DNA of 64,000 nt from Pratylenchus scribneri (lineage: Eukaryota; Nematoda; Chromadorea; Rhabditida; Pratylenchidae), in contig JAQSEB010000072.1 in the NCBI GenBank assembly GCA_030063045.1, positions 372,001 to 436,000 of the forward strand, written 5' to 3'. Numbering within the stretch: the first letter of the stretch is position 1; each line of letters begins with the position of its first letter. Positions 11,816 to 22,150 of the stretch are shown one piece after another. The notes under the pieces are model-generated. The model was not told where the DNA came from and did no database searches. It saw only the letters and a list, made by a program, of their open reading frames with translations. Position numbers and translations under genes: made by a program.

Positions 11816-12683
11816 CCGAAATTCATCAATCAGATTTGGTCAAGAGAAAAGTGTGCCAAAATACAACCGATTTGGGAAGAAATATTTTATTATTTAAATG
11901 AAATCAATCCAAAAAATTTAAAAGCATAAAAGCATTTTTTTTTGTCTTTAATACGTCGATTGATATCCCTATTATTGATAAAAATTTTCAAGATTTTCAA
12001 TTTGCACTCCAGTTAACCTTTTTTTTCATGTGTGTTAAATAGTCCAATTTAATTTGATTCAAAAACTTTAATCGATTCGTGTTCACATCAAGACTCACCG
12101 ATTGATTTATATTAATGTTCATAATATTTTAAAATTCTAAACAAAAAATTTTGATTCAAAACTCAATAGTCCATTCAAAATCCATCATCAATTTACCGCG
12201 ATTTTCACAAATGTACGATTTTCTCAAATTTTTAGATGCATTATTTCCGCTACACTACTATGTTCCGGAGCTCATAAATCCATAGTCCCTCTCCCCTACT
12301 CTGCTGATTCGAAAAAATCAACAATTTGAGAAAATCGCCTCACCACCTCAATTTACTGGTACTTTCATCTCAATCGTCGAGACTTTGTCGGCGGTTCTCA
12401 ATCGGCGGCCACACTATATAGTCCGGTTGTGGTCAATTTTGCATGGCTTGTTATTTATTTTGGGGACGAAAGATTGTTTGTTTTAGGAGATGAGAAATTC
12501 TTTTTGTCCGATCCGATTTTTTATCCTCCCATGCTTCATTTCCTTCGTTATCCGCTTGAAAAAAAGTAAAATAAAAATTTTACTAAATCTAATGTGGAGA
12601 GACCACTTTAACTAAATGAATTTAATTATAAAATTTAACCAACAATTCAGATTTTAAATTTCCATTCCATTTTTGTGAAAAGA
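11816..12683. other. Intergenic with copy of a dispersed repeat
   Basis: The stretch at about 12236-12360 (TTCCGCTACACTACTATG through CGCCTCACCACC) aligns with 43770-43885 further along, including shared CCCCTACTCTG and a GAAAAT/GGAAAAT block. It is a dispersed repeat of unknown type. The remainder is AT-rich with nothing recognised. Confidence 0.45.
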
Positions 12684-13202
12684 ATGTTTTCCTTCCTAAA
12701 AAAGAAATCGACTGATTCTGCCAAAAATAATGTCCAAAATAATTCCAAAGAACGAGCAAATATTGTGAAGATCAAAATTAACGACCAAATGGCAAAGAAA
12801 CAAGAAATTAAATTGGGAAAAGATTGGAAAAGTTACAACATGAAACAAAATATGAGCAAAAATAATGGCCATGGATATAGCTCAAAATCATCATCGTCAT
12901 CATCATATTATGATTATGGCTCATCTTTTTCGAATTCCAACACAAATCATGGCGGATTAATCACCAATGATTATGGCACATCCCATAACAATTATAATTA
13001 TAATTATGGCACATCCTCATCAAATAATGATCATGGAGGTTCATCACGTGGTGGCACCACTGCTGATTATGGCACATCTTCATGTTGGGGTACAATGGAT
13101 TGCAGTGGAAGTGGAGGGGATTGCAGTGGAGGAGATTATTACGGCGGAGGAGATTGTGGTGGAGGAGATTGCGGTGGAGGAGATTGCGGTTCTTCTGATT
13201 GA
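12684..13202 (+). CDS. Gly/Ser/Cys-rich low-complexity protein, 172 aa
   Basis: Single open frame starting at ATG 12684 (MFSFLKKKSTDSAKNN). The upstream GTG at 12675 is in frame but is not a eukaryotic start. The first 60 residues are Lys/Asn-rich; the middle is Ser/Tyr/His/Asn-rich with repeated YGTS motifs; the end is a run of GGGDCGGGDCG-type repeats before SSD. There is no signal peptide. The 3' trailer has a near copy at about 6345-6470. I do not recognise a family; Gly/Cys repeats of this type occur in structural or disordered proteins. Variation in repeat number is likely. Confidence 0.6.
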   Translation: MFSFLKKKSTDSAKNNVQNNSKERANIVKIKINDQMAKKQEIKLGKDWKSYNMKQNMSKNNGHGYSSKSSSSSSYYDYGSSFSNSNTNHGGLITNDYGTSHNNYNYNYGTSSSNNDHGGSSRGGTTADYGTSSCWGTMDCSGSGGDCSGGDYYGGGDCGGGDCGGGDCGSSD

Positions 13203-13843
13203 AAAATGCCAAATCCATTAATTATCGATAATTTTACCATACTTTAGGCCAGCCTATAAATTGTCTCCAATCCCAATAAAATTATCAAATTCTTAAAAAT
13301 CGGAATAAAAATTATTCAACAAACAAATCAATTGTTGGTGTTAATTTATTTTTGTGTATCAAAATGTAGAATATTGTTTATAAATTTTAACTTATAAATT
13401 GCACTTCTAAGTAACTGTAAAATTTTTAAATATTTTGGTTAATTTGAAATTCATTAATTTTTTCAAATCATTCTATATAATTTTTACTAATTTTTTTATA
13501 CAAAAAATGGGGATAGATGGATGGCGCCTTTCTTCTTCTTCTTCCGTTCAAATTTCCGGTCAAAAAATGAATGATAAATTTAAGGGCAAGAAGGAAATGA
13601 TGGTCCTTGAACCGACTCACATTTGTTGATGGTGAGCTGCTGGCGCCAGATAATCAATTATTGTGAATGAATAAAGGGGGAATGCGCAATTCACATTAAT
13701 TGAAAATGTGAAGAACGGGGAGAAAAGACGTCAAACCGAAAATCACAATTTTTTATTATTCACCTCATTCACACACATTTTCAACCTTTGAATTGGATAT
13801 TTAAAAGCTGAACAATTCATTTGAAGAGAAATTTATTCCAAAA
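13203..13843. other. Intergenic
   Basis: AT-rich DNA with an open frame at 13435-13629 that I do not support. The sequence ATATTTAAAAGC at about 13798 lies some 45 bases before the next start and could serve as a TATA-like box for the EF-hand gene. Confidence 0.4.
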
Positions 13844-14670
13844 ATGTTAAAAATATTCTTCATTCTTATGATATTTTCAATTTTGACCATTTATTCAGGT
13901 AAAATTCATAAAAAATTATTTTCCATTAATTTTCAGAATCATTGTCAACTCCTCGAATTGGACGCAATTCTGGCGCCAAAAAGAAGGAAAATTTATTTAT
14001 TGTAAGTGGATTTATCATTTAAAATTTTAATATGTTGGCCAATATTTGTGAAATCTTTCAATATATTTATAAAATAATTATATTTTATCTTTTAAACACT
14101 CTATTAAACATTTTGATGTGAAAATAATTGATCAAAACTTAATTACCAAAACATTATGGCCAAAAAACAAAAATTGGTCTATTTTATCATTTATTGGTCA
14201 TAACTTATTTTCAATTAATTTCAAATCAAATTATTAATTCTTTTTCTCTAAAATATTCTATAAATTTTTTTTATAAATATTAAATAATAAAATTTGTAGT
14301 CTGCCGATGCAAATGGCGATTCTCGGGTGGATATGTTCGAATTGAACAAATATGTCCTTTATGGGCCGCAATTTTGGAAGGCAGTTTGGGCAGCCGAAGA
14401 CCATCGAGATGCCATCAAAAAATATTCATCATTCTTCACAAAGGAACGACTGGCCGCATTGGATTTGAACCGGGATGGGGTGGTGGATGATGCGGAATTA
14501 CGAAAATATTCATTGGATTATATCAAAGAATGGGTGGGAATTTAATTTATTTTTAATTACGAAATTAAATTGCTCATCAGATGGACATTGACCATGATGG
14601 ATTCATAAGCAAATGGGAATTTGAAATGAATATGAACATTTTGATGGGAGATGTTGAATTGGCCGGATGA
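13844..14670 (+). CDS. Secreted EF-hand calcium-binding protein
   Basis: Four coding exons: 13844-13898, 13937 to about 14000, 14300-14533 and 14581-14670, all with GT-AG introns that keep frame. The N-terminus MLKIFFILMIFSILTIYS is a clear signal peptide. Three canonical 12-residue EF-hand loops follow: DANGDSRVDMFE, DLNRDGVVDDAE and DIDHDGFISKWE, each with acidic residues at positions 1 and 12 and Asn or Asp at 3. The mature protein is about 130 residues. No HDEL-type retention signal is present (the end is GDVELAG), so it probably leaves the cell, unlike calumenin or reticulocalbin. A role in calcium binding is well supported; the biological process is unknown. Confidence 0.85.
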
Positions 14671-15418
14671 ATGGAATTGGAATTTACATAAGAATAATTT
14701 CACTTTGATTTAAATTTAATATTTTTTCTAAATATTTGTCATAAAATTAAGGTTGATTTGGTGCAGAAAAATTATAAAATTAATTAATTAATAATAATAT
14801 TGTCCAATATGTAAAAGAATTAATGGTTATTCCACATGGTGTTACGAATGCCCACAGATCTCGATCTTGATCCCTTAACCATCCTCATTTCACTGGCGGA
14901 GGGGAACAGTTGTTTGAAAACGAATTGGCAGCAAAAATAATATAAAGAGAAGAATGGAATTCCAATCACATTCTTCCCTTTTACTTTTTCATTCTTTTTG
15001 ATCAATCTATCGCCAACTCCCCCAATTCCAGAGGAGAATTTTTCGATTCGTTAAACATCCCCAATTTCCACAGAATTATATCGATTCCAATAAATTTAAA
15101 CTTTAATAAAATTAGATTAATTTTAAAAATGTATTAATAATATTATTTTTCATTTTGATTAAAATAATTTAATAAATTTTTTATTTGATTATTTTAATAT
15201 TTTATGATGTTATGGAATAAAAATTTTTTTGGAATTTCCCAATGATTTTTGATCAGCTAAATTTTTACTGTTTTATAATAATTTTTTTATTAAAATAACT
15301 GAAAAAATATCAAATTCTTAAATATATCGAAAATAAAAATTATTTTAAATTTAATCCATTTTCTTTCATTTTAAGCCTATAAATATTAAACTTATAACAA
15401 AATATTGCGCAACAAAAA
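14671..15418. other. Intergenic, AT-rich
   Basis: No supported gene. A minus-strand open frame at 14820-15005 lacks any recognisable feature. CCTATAAATATT at about 15376 precedes the Cys-rich start by some 40 bases and is TATA-like. Confidence 0.4.
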
Positions 15419-15658
15419 ATGACTCTCCATTGCAAGGGGGACCATTGTGATTACACAAAATGCACTTGCGCATGTCAATTTGCCTGTCTTGGGCCATGTG
15501 GAAAATGCAAACGTAATCAAATGTTGCGCCAATGTTTAATGTCAAAAGGGGTGAATATTTGTGGCCAATGTTGTGGACATAATCTTTGTGAGTCAGGATG
15601 GGCTTGCGGCGGAAAACCCAGTTGGAAACCATTGGGTCGAAATCCCAGCGATGAATGA
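15419..15658 (+). CDS. Cysteine-rich protein, 79 aa
   Basis: Single-exon open frame from ATG 15419 (MTLHCKGDHCDYTKC). It has 14 cysteines in 79 residues, arranged in CxC, CxxC and CC groups (CTCACQFACLGPCGKC, NICGQCCGHNLC), and ends WKPLGRNPSDE. There is no signal peptide. The pattern suggests metal binding or many disulphides, but I do not recognise a family. A decayed copy at about 45445-45590, next to the 3' end of unit 3 of the array, aligns through the CxxC and KPLG blocks, which supports this being a real gene. It converges with unit 1, whose stop lies 580 bases downstream on the other strand. Confidence 0.65.
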   Translation: MTLHCKGDHCDYTKCTCACQFACLGPCGKCKRNQMLRQCLMSKGVNICGQCCGHNLCESGWACGGKPSWKPLGRNPSDE

Positions 15659-16237
15659 ATAAAAATAAAATTTCAGCATATTCATATTTTAAATAAATTA
15701 ATTCACATGAATAAATTTTATGGGGAAATAATCTATGCAATATAAAAATTTTATTTTTATTATTTAAATTGAAAAGTAATTTTATGAATGATTTATGAAT
15801 ATTTAATTAATCATTTGCGTCAAAATATTTAATACAATTGTTTTATTGTACAATTATTTGTACAATTGATTTTTATTCTTTCGAATTTAGTTCTAAATTG
15901 ACAACCGGCTCTCAATAAACCCTCAAATTTTGCATATTTATAAAGAATTGCGATAAAGATGAAGGATAGATTCTCCTTATGGGTTTAGATTACTAGCAAG
16001 AAGTGTCCAACAACAACAAGTCGAGATTTCCATTTGATATGCCAAAACCCAAAACAACGAAAGATAAGACATAAGAGCAAAAATTTATTTTTTAATTTTT
16101 TCCTTCCTTAAATCTCTAATATACATCTTCTTTTTGTTTCCTTTTACACAATATAAATTTTTTGCTTTTTTTCTCAAAAATTGTCCAATAGAAAAATGTT
16201 AATAGAATAAATGTATGTAAAATAAATTTATAGAAAA
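15659..16237. other. Intergenic between convergent genes
   Basis: AT-rich trailer region of the Cys-rich gene and of array unit 1. Nothing else recognised. Confidence 0.4.
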
Positions 16238-18350
16238 TCAATTAATTTTTTTAGATTGTGGTAGCCATTTGAGTAAATCTTGTTTGGAAAAATAGCGGAG
16301 AATGGCATCAAAAAATTTATATTCTTCATGTAATTTCCACCTATATGTGATTAATTCTTCTGAACTTTCTTTCCAATTAATGGCCGTATCCAATTTGGCG
16401 TTTTCTGCATTGATCTGTTCAATAAAAAATTAATTAATAAAATATTTATTAATTTTTTCTTCCATACATTATTCTTCAATTTGATGCCGGCTAACCAAAT
16501 TGTGCATAATTTTTTCTCATTTCCTGTCTGAAATTTTTCTGGACAAGTTCTTTTATTGATTATTCTTTCCGGTTTAATGCGGAAATAATCAATTTGTTGT
16601 GAATGGATTCGGTGAAGTGCAAAGCCAATTTTAATCTGATTACAAAATTCGGGTCCTTTTAAATTTTCTTAAGGATATTTGCAAACAATTGCCACAAAAT
16701 GTGAGAACTATTTTAAACAATATTTAAATTACTAATATTTTTAGATACTAACTGTTTCTTCAAATTTCTTTGTTGAAAATAAAAGATTTATCAACACTCC
16801 TTGGATTTCTTTATGCGATATTCTCCCATTTTTCTCAATTAATTTCCGAATTTCTCCAACTTTTTTCAAACCTAAATCCAAAATAAATTAATTTACCCGA
16901 ATGGGTTATTTCCAACCATTTCCCAATTCTGCATTGATAATTCGATCTGAGGGTGGAATAATTTGAAATGCCGCATTTTGAGTGGGAAATCCAGGCGTAA
17001 TCACTTTCCAACCCGAGGTTCCACGCCATGCTTCCTTTTCCTTTGTCCAGTCCAATTCATTACGAATTTCTTGATCATTTTTATCGAATTCCAAATGAAT
17101 TTCTTCCAACATTTCATTTCCATTTCTACAATAATAAATTAATTCAAATATTTGTAATTTAATTTTACTTGTGATATTTTTGAAAGAATTGTTCCAATAT
17201 TTCTATGGCTGTTGTATTTTTCCCTAATTCCATTGCCAATTTGCAATTCATCACGGCCAGTGTGGTCCCATTGAGGAACCCAAAAATGCTACTGTATATG
17301 AAATGATCTATTAAATATATAAAAAATTATTTAATTTATTAATTTTAATTACTTTTTGCCCATAATTTCAATGCTAAAAATGCAATTCGGAAATTCATGT
17401 AATTTTCCTTCTTTAGCAATAATTCAACAATTTGTTTATTGGCTCGATAACCTAATAATTAAAAATAAATATTAATAAAATAAATATTTTTAATAAAATT
17501 ACATACCTGATAATGTGAAAATCATTCCATTTCTTTTATCCCCTATACTCATTCGCAAATGTTCGGCTCCAATTCCAATAATTATATTTCGAATTAGTTC
17601 ATCAATTTCTGTCAAGGTTGGTTGATTTTTCATAATGTTTTCTATTTTCTCTTTCATTTGTTCATAATTTTCCAATTTCAGCTGGCTAATTGTTGGAAAA
17701 TTTCTAAGCAATTCTTTTGGCACTGGTGCCATGTTTATATCCACAGGAATATTTCTTTTAAGTCGCATTTTTATAAGGGGAACATTTCCATAGATTTTTT
17801 CCAATGAAATCACTTTGTTTTCCTTTAAAATAGTTTTTATATAATTTAATAAAATATTTATTTGACCTGACAAAGAAAACAATAAAGTGAAATTTCGTCT
17901 CCATTTTCACATTTTTTCCCTACACATTTCGTTTCAAAATCGCCCATAAAATTTTTATCAAATTCATTTTGCCAATTTTCACTCTGTTCATAGGGCAAAA
18001 GTACAATTAAATCAATGTCAGAATCGATGGAATTTAATTTTAGTTGCATTGAGCCCGAAATTAGCATTCTGCTTTCTTTATTCTAAAAAATTTTTTATTA
18101 GAAGAAAAATTTTCTTAAATTGATTAACACAATTGGCAATTTTTTTTACAAATTGTACAAAATTTTATAAGCAATTCATAATAATTTCACTCACCCATTT
18201 TGCCAATATTTCCATCATTTCCAGGATTGTAAATTCACTTTGATTAAAATATTTTTTCCGACTGGCCATTCTTCTCTCCTCATTTTCTTCATTCTCATCC
18301 GGATTTGGAAATTCCCCATAACCTTTATTTTTTAACAATTCTACGAGCTA
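16238..18350 (-). other. Unit 1 poly(A)-polymerase-like module
   Basis: Exons in order: nucleotidyltransferase core LISGSMQLKLNS, then SDIDLIVLLP (18067 down); the third carboxylate in IPVDINMAP (about 17740); GYRANKQIVELL and NFRIAFLALKLWAK (17450-17350); IFGFLNGTTLAVM; WKVITPGFPTQNAAFQI (about 17010); and TIWLAGIKLKNN. These align in order with canonical poly(A) polymerase motifs (FGSYRLG, ADID, EIDILFAR, FRLTLRAIKLWAK, ITPAYPQQN and the RNA-binding domain). In the family these domains add AMP to RNA 3' ends in the nucleus. An in-frame stop at 16669-16671 cuts the tail. Confidence 0.8.
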
Positions 18351-19030
18351 AATTTGAAAATTTATATAACTTGAAAATTCTTAAATAATTTATTGAAAAT
18401 TCAATACCAACCTTTTCAGTAATTAAATGTTCATTCATTTGCTTCCTTTCTTCTTTCAATTTAATTTTATTTGCTTCTTCTTCTCTAGCTTTTGCTTCGG
18501 CTTTTTCTCTGGCTTTAGCTTCTGCTTTTTCCTTTTGTTTCTTTCGCAACATTTCTTCATCTTCAGCTAATTTTCTTGCACTTCTTTCCTTTTTATTTGG
18601 CCCGGATTTTTGATTATTTCCACTCTTCTTTTTCACTCTATTTCTTTGCTCTTCCTTATTAAAATCCACTGAATCTCCAGTAATTTTTTTGGATTCTACT
18701 TCTGTTTGATTATTTTCTTCAACTATTTTATTAGCATGTATTTCGGAATTCATCGAATGTATTATACTGTTATTTTGCTGACTCTCATCAATCAGATTTG
18801 GATTATGGGCATGTAATTCAGAATCCTTCGAATCTACTATACTGCTATTCAGCAATGTATTCGAGGCATTTCCACTTGATTCAGTTGATTCATTGTTAAC
18901 TGTATGGATAATCTTCTTGTTTATTTATTAAATATTTTTTACATTAATTTTTTCTTACACTAGCAGATGAAATTGAACAAACGAAAATTAATTTTTAATG
19001 AAATAAAAATAAAAAAAGACGAATTATTGG

Positions 19031-19836
19031 CAGTGTTTTCATGATAGTGCTAAAATGATATGATAATGATATGATAGTGATATGATAATGATATGATAGT
19101 GATATGATAACAGTTTGACTATCATATCAGTATCATATCATTTTTAGAAATTTACTATCATAAAAAAGTGATACTATCATGATAGTATCATGATAGTTGA
19201 AATCAGGCATTTATCAAAGAATTTTTAAAAATTTTGTTCATTTTTCAAAGAATTTTTGAAAATTTTGACTATTTTTCAAAGAACTTTTAAAAATTTTGTC
19301 CATTTTTCAAAGAATTTTTAAAAATTTTGTCCATTTTTCAAAGAATTTTTGAAAATTTTGTCTATTTTTCAAAGAACTTTTTATAGATTTTGGACAATTT
19401 TTAAATAAATTATGATTCCTGAACCCTTTATTGCCATTTTTAGCAATCAAATCTTTTTCTTATGTACCCCTCTTAAATATATATTGAATTTTTCATATAC
19501 GATTCTCTGAATTGAATTTAAAAAATTCAAAATTTAAAGCTATACTTAAAAAATGAAATCCCATTAAACTTATTTATCTAACCAAAGAAAATTTATTAAC
19601 TTGGAAAGAAAATTTTTTTGGAAATGTTGGTCTTTTTCTCGGTTTTTTCAAAATGATAATGATAGAAAAATGATATGATAATGATAATGCTAAAATGATA
19701 TGATAATGATATGATAGTGATATGATAGTGATAATTGCCACTATCATTATCATATCATATCATTTTGAATGATACCATTTTGACTATCATATCACTATCA
19801 TATCATTTTGAAAATTTTGGTATCATGAAAACACTG
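19031..19836. mobile_element. hAT-like non-autonomous element with ATGATA repeats
   Basis: The inverted ends CAGTGTTTTCATGATA are perfect over 16 bases. Flanking octamers ATTATTGG at 19023-19030 and 19837-19844 are identical, giving an exact 8-bp target-site duplication. The interior has short tandem blocks of TGATATGATAG near both ends in inverted orientation, and about five copies of a 30-32-bp unit around TTTTTCAAAGAATTTTT at 19200-19390. It lies in the unit 1 intron that also holds the 24-bp minisatellite. No coding capacity. Confidence 0.9.
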
Positions 19837-20012
19837 ATTATTGGTACTTACGTATTATCTACCTCCAGCAGCAGATTTTTTTAGGTCAACTGGGGAAAGG
19901 TACCGGTAATCCCCATGGGTCATCCAGTATAGGGTTAGGTTCCTTAGGGGATAGGTTCTAACCCTAATCACCGTAAGGGGAGACCCTTCCTTCTTTTTAA
20001 TTCTTAGTCAAA

Positions 20013-20600
20013 CAGGCGGAATTATTCTTAGTTGACCAGGCTGAATTAAAACAGGCGGAATTTTTCTTAGTCAACCAGGCGGAATTATTATAAGTCAACC
20101 AGGCGGAATTATTCTTAGTCAACCAGGCGGAATTATTCTTAGTCAACCAGGCGGAATTATTCTTAGTCAACCAGGCGGAATTATTCTTAGGCAACCAGGC
20201 GGAATTATTCTAAGTCAACCAGAGGCGGAATTATTCTTAGTCAACCAGGCGGAAATATTCTTAGTCAAACTGGCTGAATTAAAACAGGCGGAATTATTCT
20301 TAGTCAAATAGGCGGAATTATTCTAAGTCAAACAGGCTGAATTAAAACAGGCGGAATTATTCTTAGTCAACCAGGCGGAATTATTCTAAGTCAGCCAGGC
20401 GGAATTATTCTTAGTCAACCAGGCGGAATTATTCTTAGTCAACCAGGCGGAATTATTCTAAGTCAATCAGGCGGAATTATTCTAAGTCAATCAGGCGGAA
20501 TTATTCTTAGTCAATCAGGCGGAATTATTCTTAGGTCAAACAGGCGGAATTATTCTAAGTCAACCAGGCTGAATTAAAACAAACAGAATTATTCTTAACT
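20013..20600. repeat. 24-bp minisatellite, unit 1
   Basis: About 24 copies of a 24-bp unit containing GGCGGAATTATTCT, with variants AGTCAACCA, AGTCAATCA and AGTCAAACA, interrupted by shorter GAATTAAAACAGGCGG pieces. It sits in the intron between the last helical exon and the Lys/Glu exon. Confidence 0.9.
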
Positions 20601-21542
20601 AACCAAATGAAGTTTTAGGACTCAGCGAAACATTTTCTTGTTCCTCTAATTTTCCTCCGATATCAACAGAAGAAAAAATGCCAATTTCTTTTGATTTTTT
20701 CTTTTCGTCTCTTTCCTTTTTCTTTGACAATGTTTTCAATTTACCCTTCTTGTTCGTTTTATCTACTTTAGTTGGTTTGTTATTGTTATTGTTAAACAAA
20801 ATGTCGATTCCATCCTGTCCAATCAAATGTATAAATGTTCGCATTCCTACATCATTTTTTAAACCTAAATTTTATAAAAATATTTTTAATATTATATATA
20901 AATTTTTAAATATACCCTCAAATATTTTATCACGAAATTGTTGCCTCTCTCCCCTTTTTTCCCATTTCACAACCATATTAAATTGATGCATCAATTCGTC
21001 TCGATTAAATTCTTGAATTCTATTAAAATATTCAATAAATGTATTTTCTCCATTGTTTTCTCCCCAATCTTTATCTCTTTTTTCATATTTACTTAGAATT
21101 TCATTAAAAATTTCTTTTAATTTTTCTTTTGTGAAAACTTCATTCTCTGCTTTCTCAATTATTTCCAATATGTCCAAATGGAATCTTGCTAAGATAATTG
21201 TATTGTCGATTAATAAATGCATTTCCATATTTCCCAATTCATCATATTTATCTGAAAAGGGTAATATCAAGTAAAATAGTTATTTTATTTTAACAAATAT
21301 TTATGTTAAATAAATTTTTCTTGATTTACTTAATAAATCCAATCGTCTTTCCCGCCATATTTGAGATAAAATTTTTGGTTTTGTTTTTGTATTCTTTAAT
21401 TTTTCCATATTTTCCAATTTCTTATCAATATAACGTGCCCAACTAAAAAAATTCAATGCCATTTTATTAGCAGCTCGGTCTTCTTCATTTTGAGGGTACA
21501 ATACTTCCAAGAAATGTTCACGTAAAATCGAGTCCATCGAAA

Positions 21543-22150
21543 AATCTTTAAAAAATAGTTATTAGGAGAAATTAAAGTGATTTCATTCTAAATATTTCAC
21601 CTTTGTGGCTTAAATTAAAAAGTGGCCTATATTTTTAAAAAAATTTCTTGATCATAGGCTAAAGAATTTATATATTAAATTAAATGAAGAAATTAATCAT
21701 TTGATAAGAAGTTATGACCAAAAATAAAAAAAAGTATTTGTCATTTATCTGTGTCAAAATTTTTCAACACCCCCAAGAAATGATCAATCATAGGGTAGGG
21801 TAGGGTAGGGTGACTCCTAATCTTAAACATACTCTATACGCCTAGGGTCATAATTGTAATATGATATACATAATATAATATTAGTATCCTACTAGCCTAG
21901 AATAATGTGGTAAACCAATCCAAGCCAAGATACTAATTTAGCGAAATCATAAATTGACTTTGAGGCTGTCCACAGATAACCGACAAATACACAAAAATAT
22001 AAATAATAGTTTGTTTTTTGTCCATAAAAATTTTCTAAAAAAATAAATAGAAAAAATATCTAAAAATAATGAAAGAGAAAGGAAGAAAATTTTTGTTTTT
22101 TAGAATTATTCCACAAAAAGGAAACAAAATTTATGAATCGAAATTATAAA
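21543..22150. other. Unit 1 intron with GGGTA tandem run
   Basis: An intron of about 600 bases with a short tandem run of GGGTA units at about 21793-21820. The matching intron in unit 2 holds a transposon (35232-35620). Nothing else recognised. Confidence 0.4.

Noticed and set aside
12961..13221. Open frames on both strands overlapping the Gly-rich gene
   Set aside because: Shadow frames of the repetitive Gly/Ser coding sequence.
19997..20194. Minus-strand open frame of NNSAWLTK repeats in the unit 1 minisatellite
   Set aside because: It is a by-product of a 24-bp period; the CTA variant common in unit 4 makes stops in this frame, and the array lies in an intron.
21790..21820. GGGTA run as internal telomere-like sequence
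   Set aside because: Only a few units and not the TTAGGC nematode telomere repeat; similar CCTA/TAGGG-rich stretches at 35390, 40020 and 44340 are simple sequence in or near transposons.
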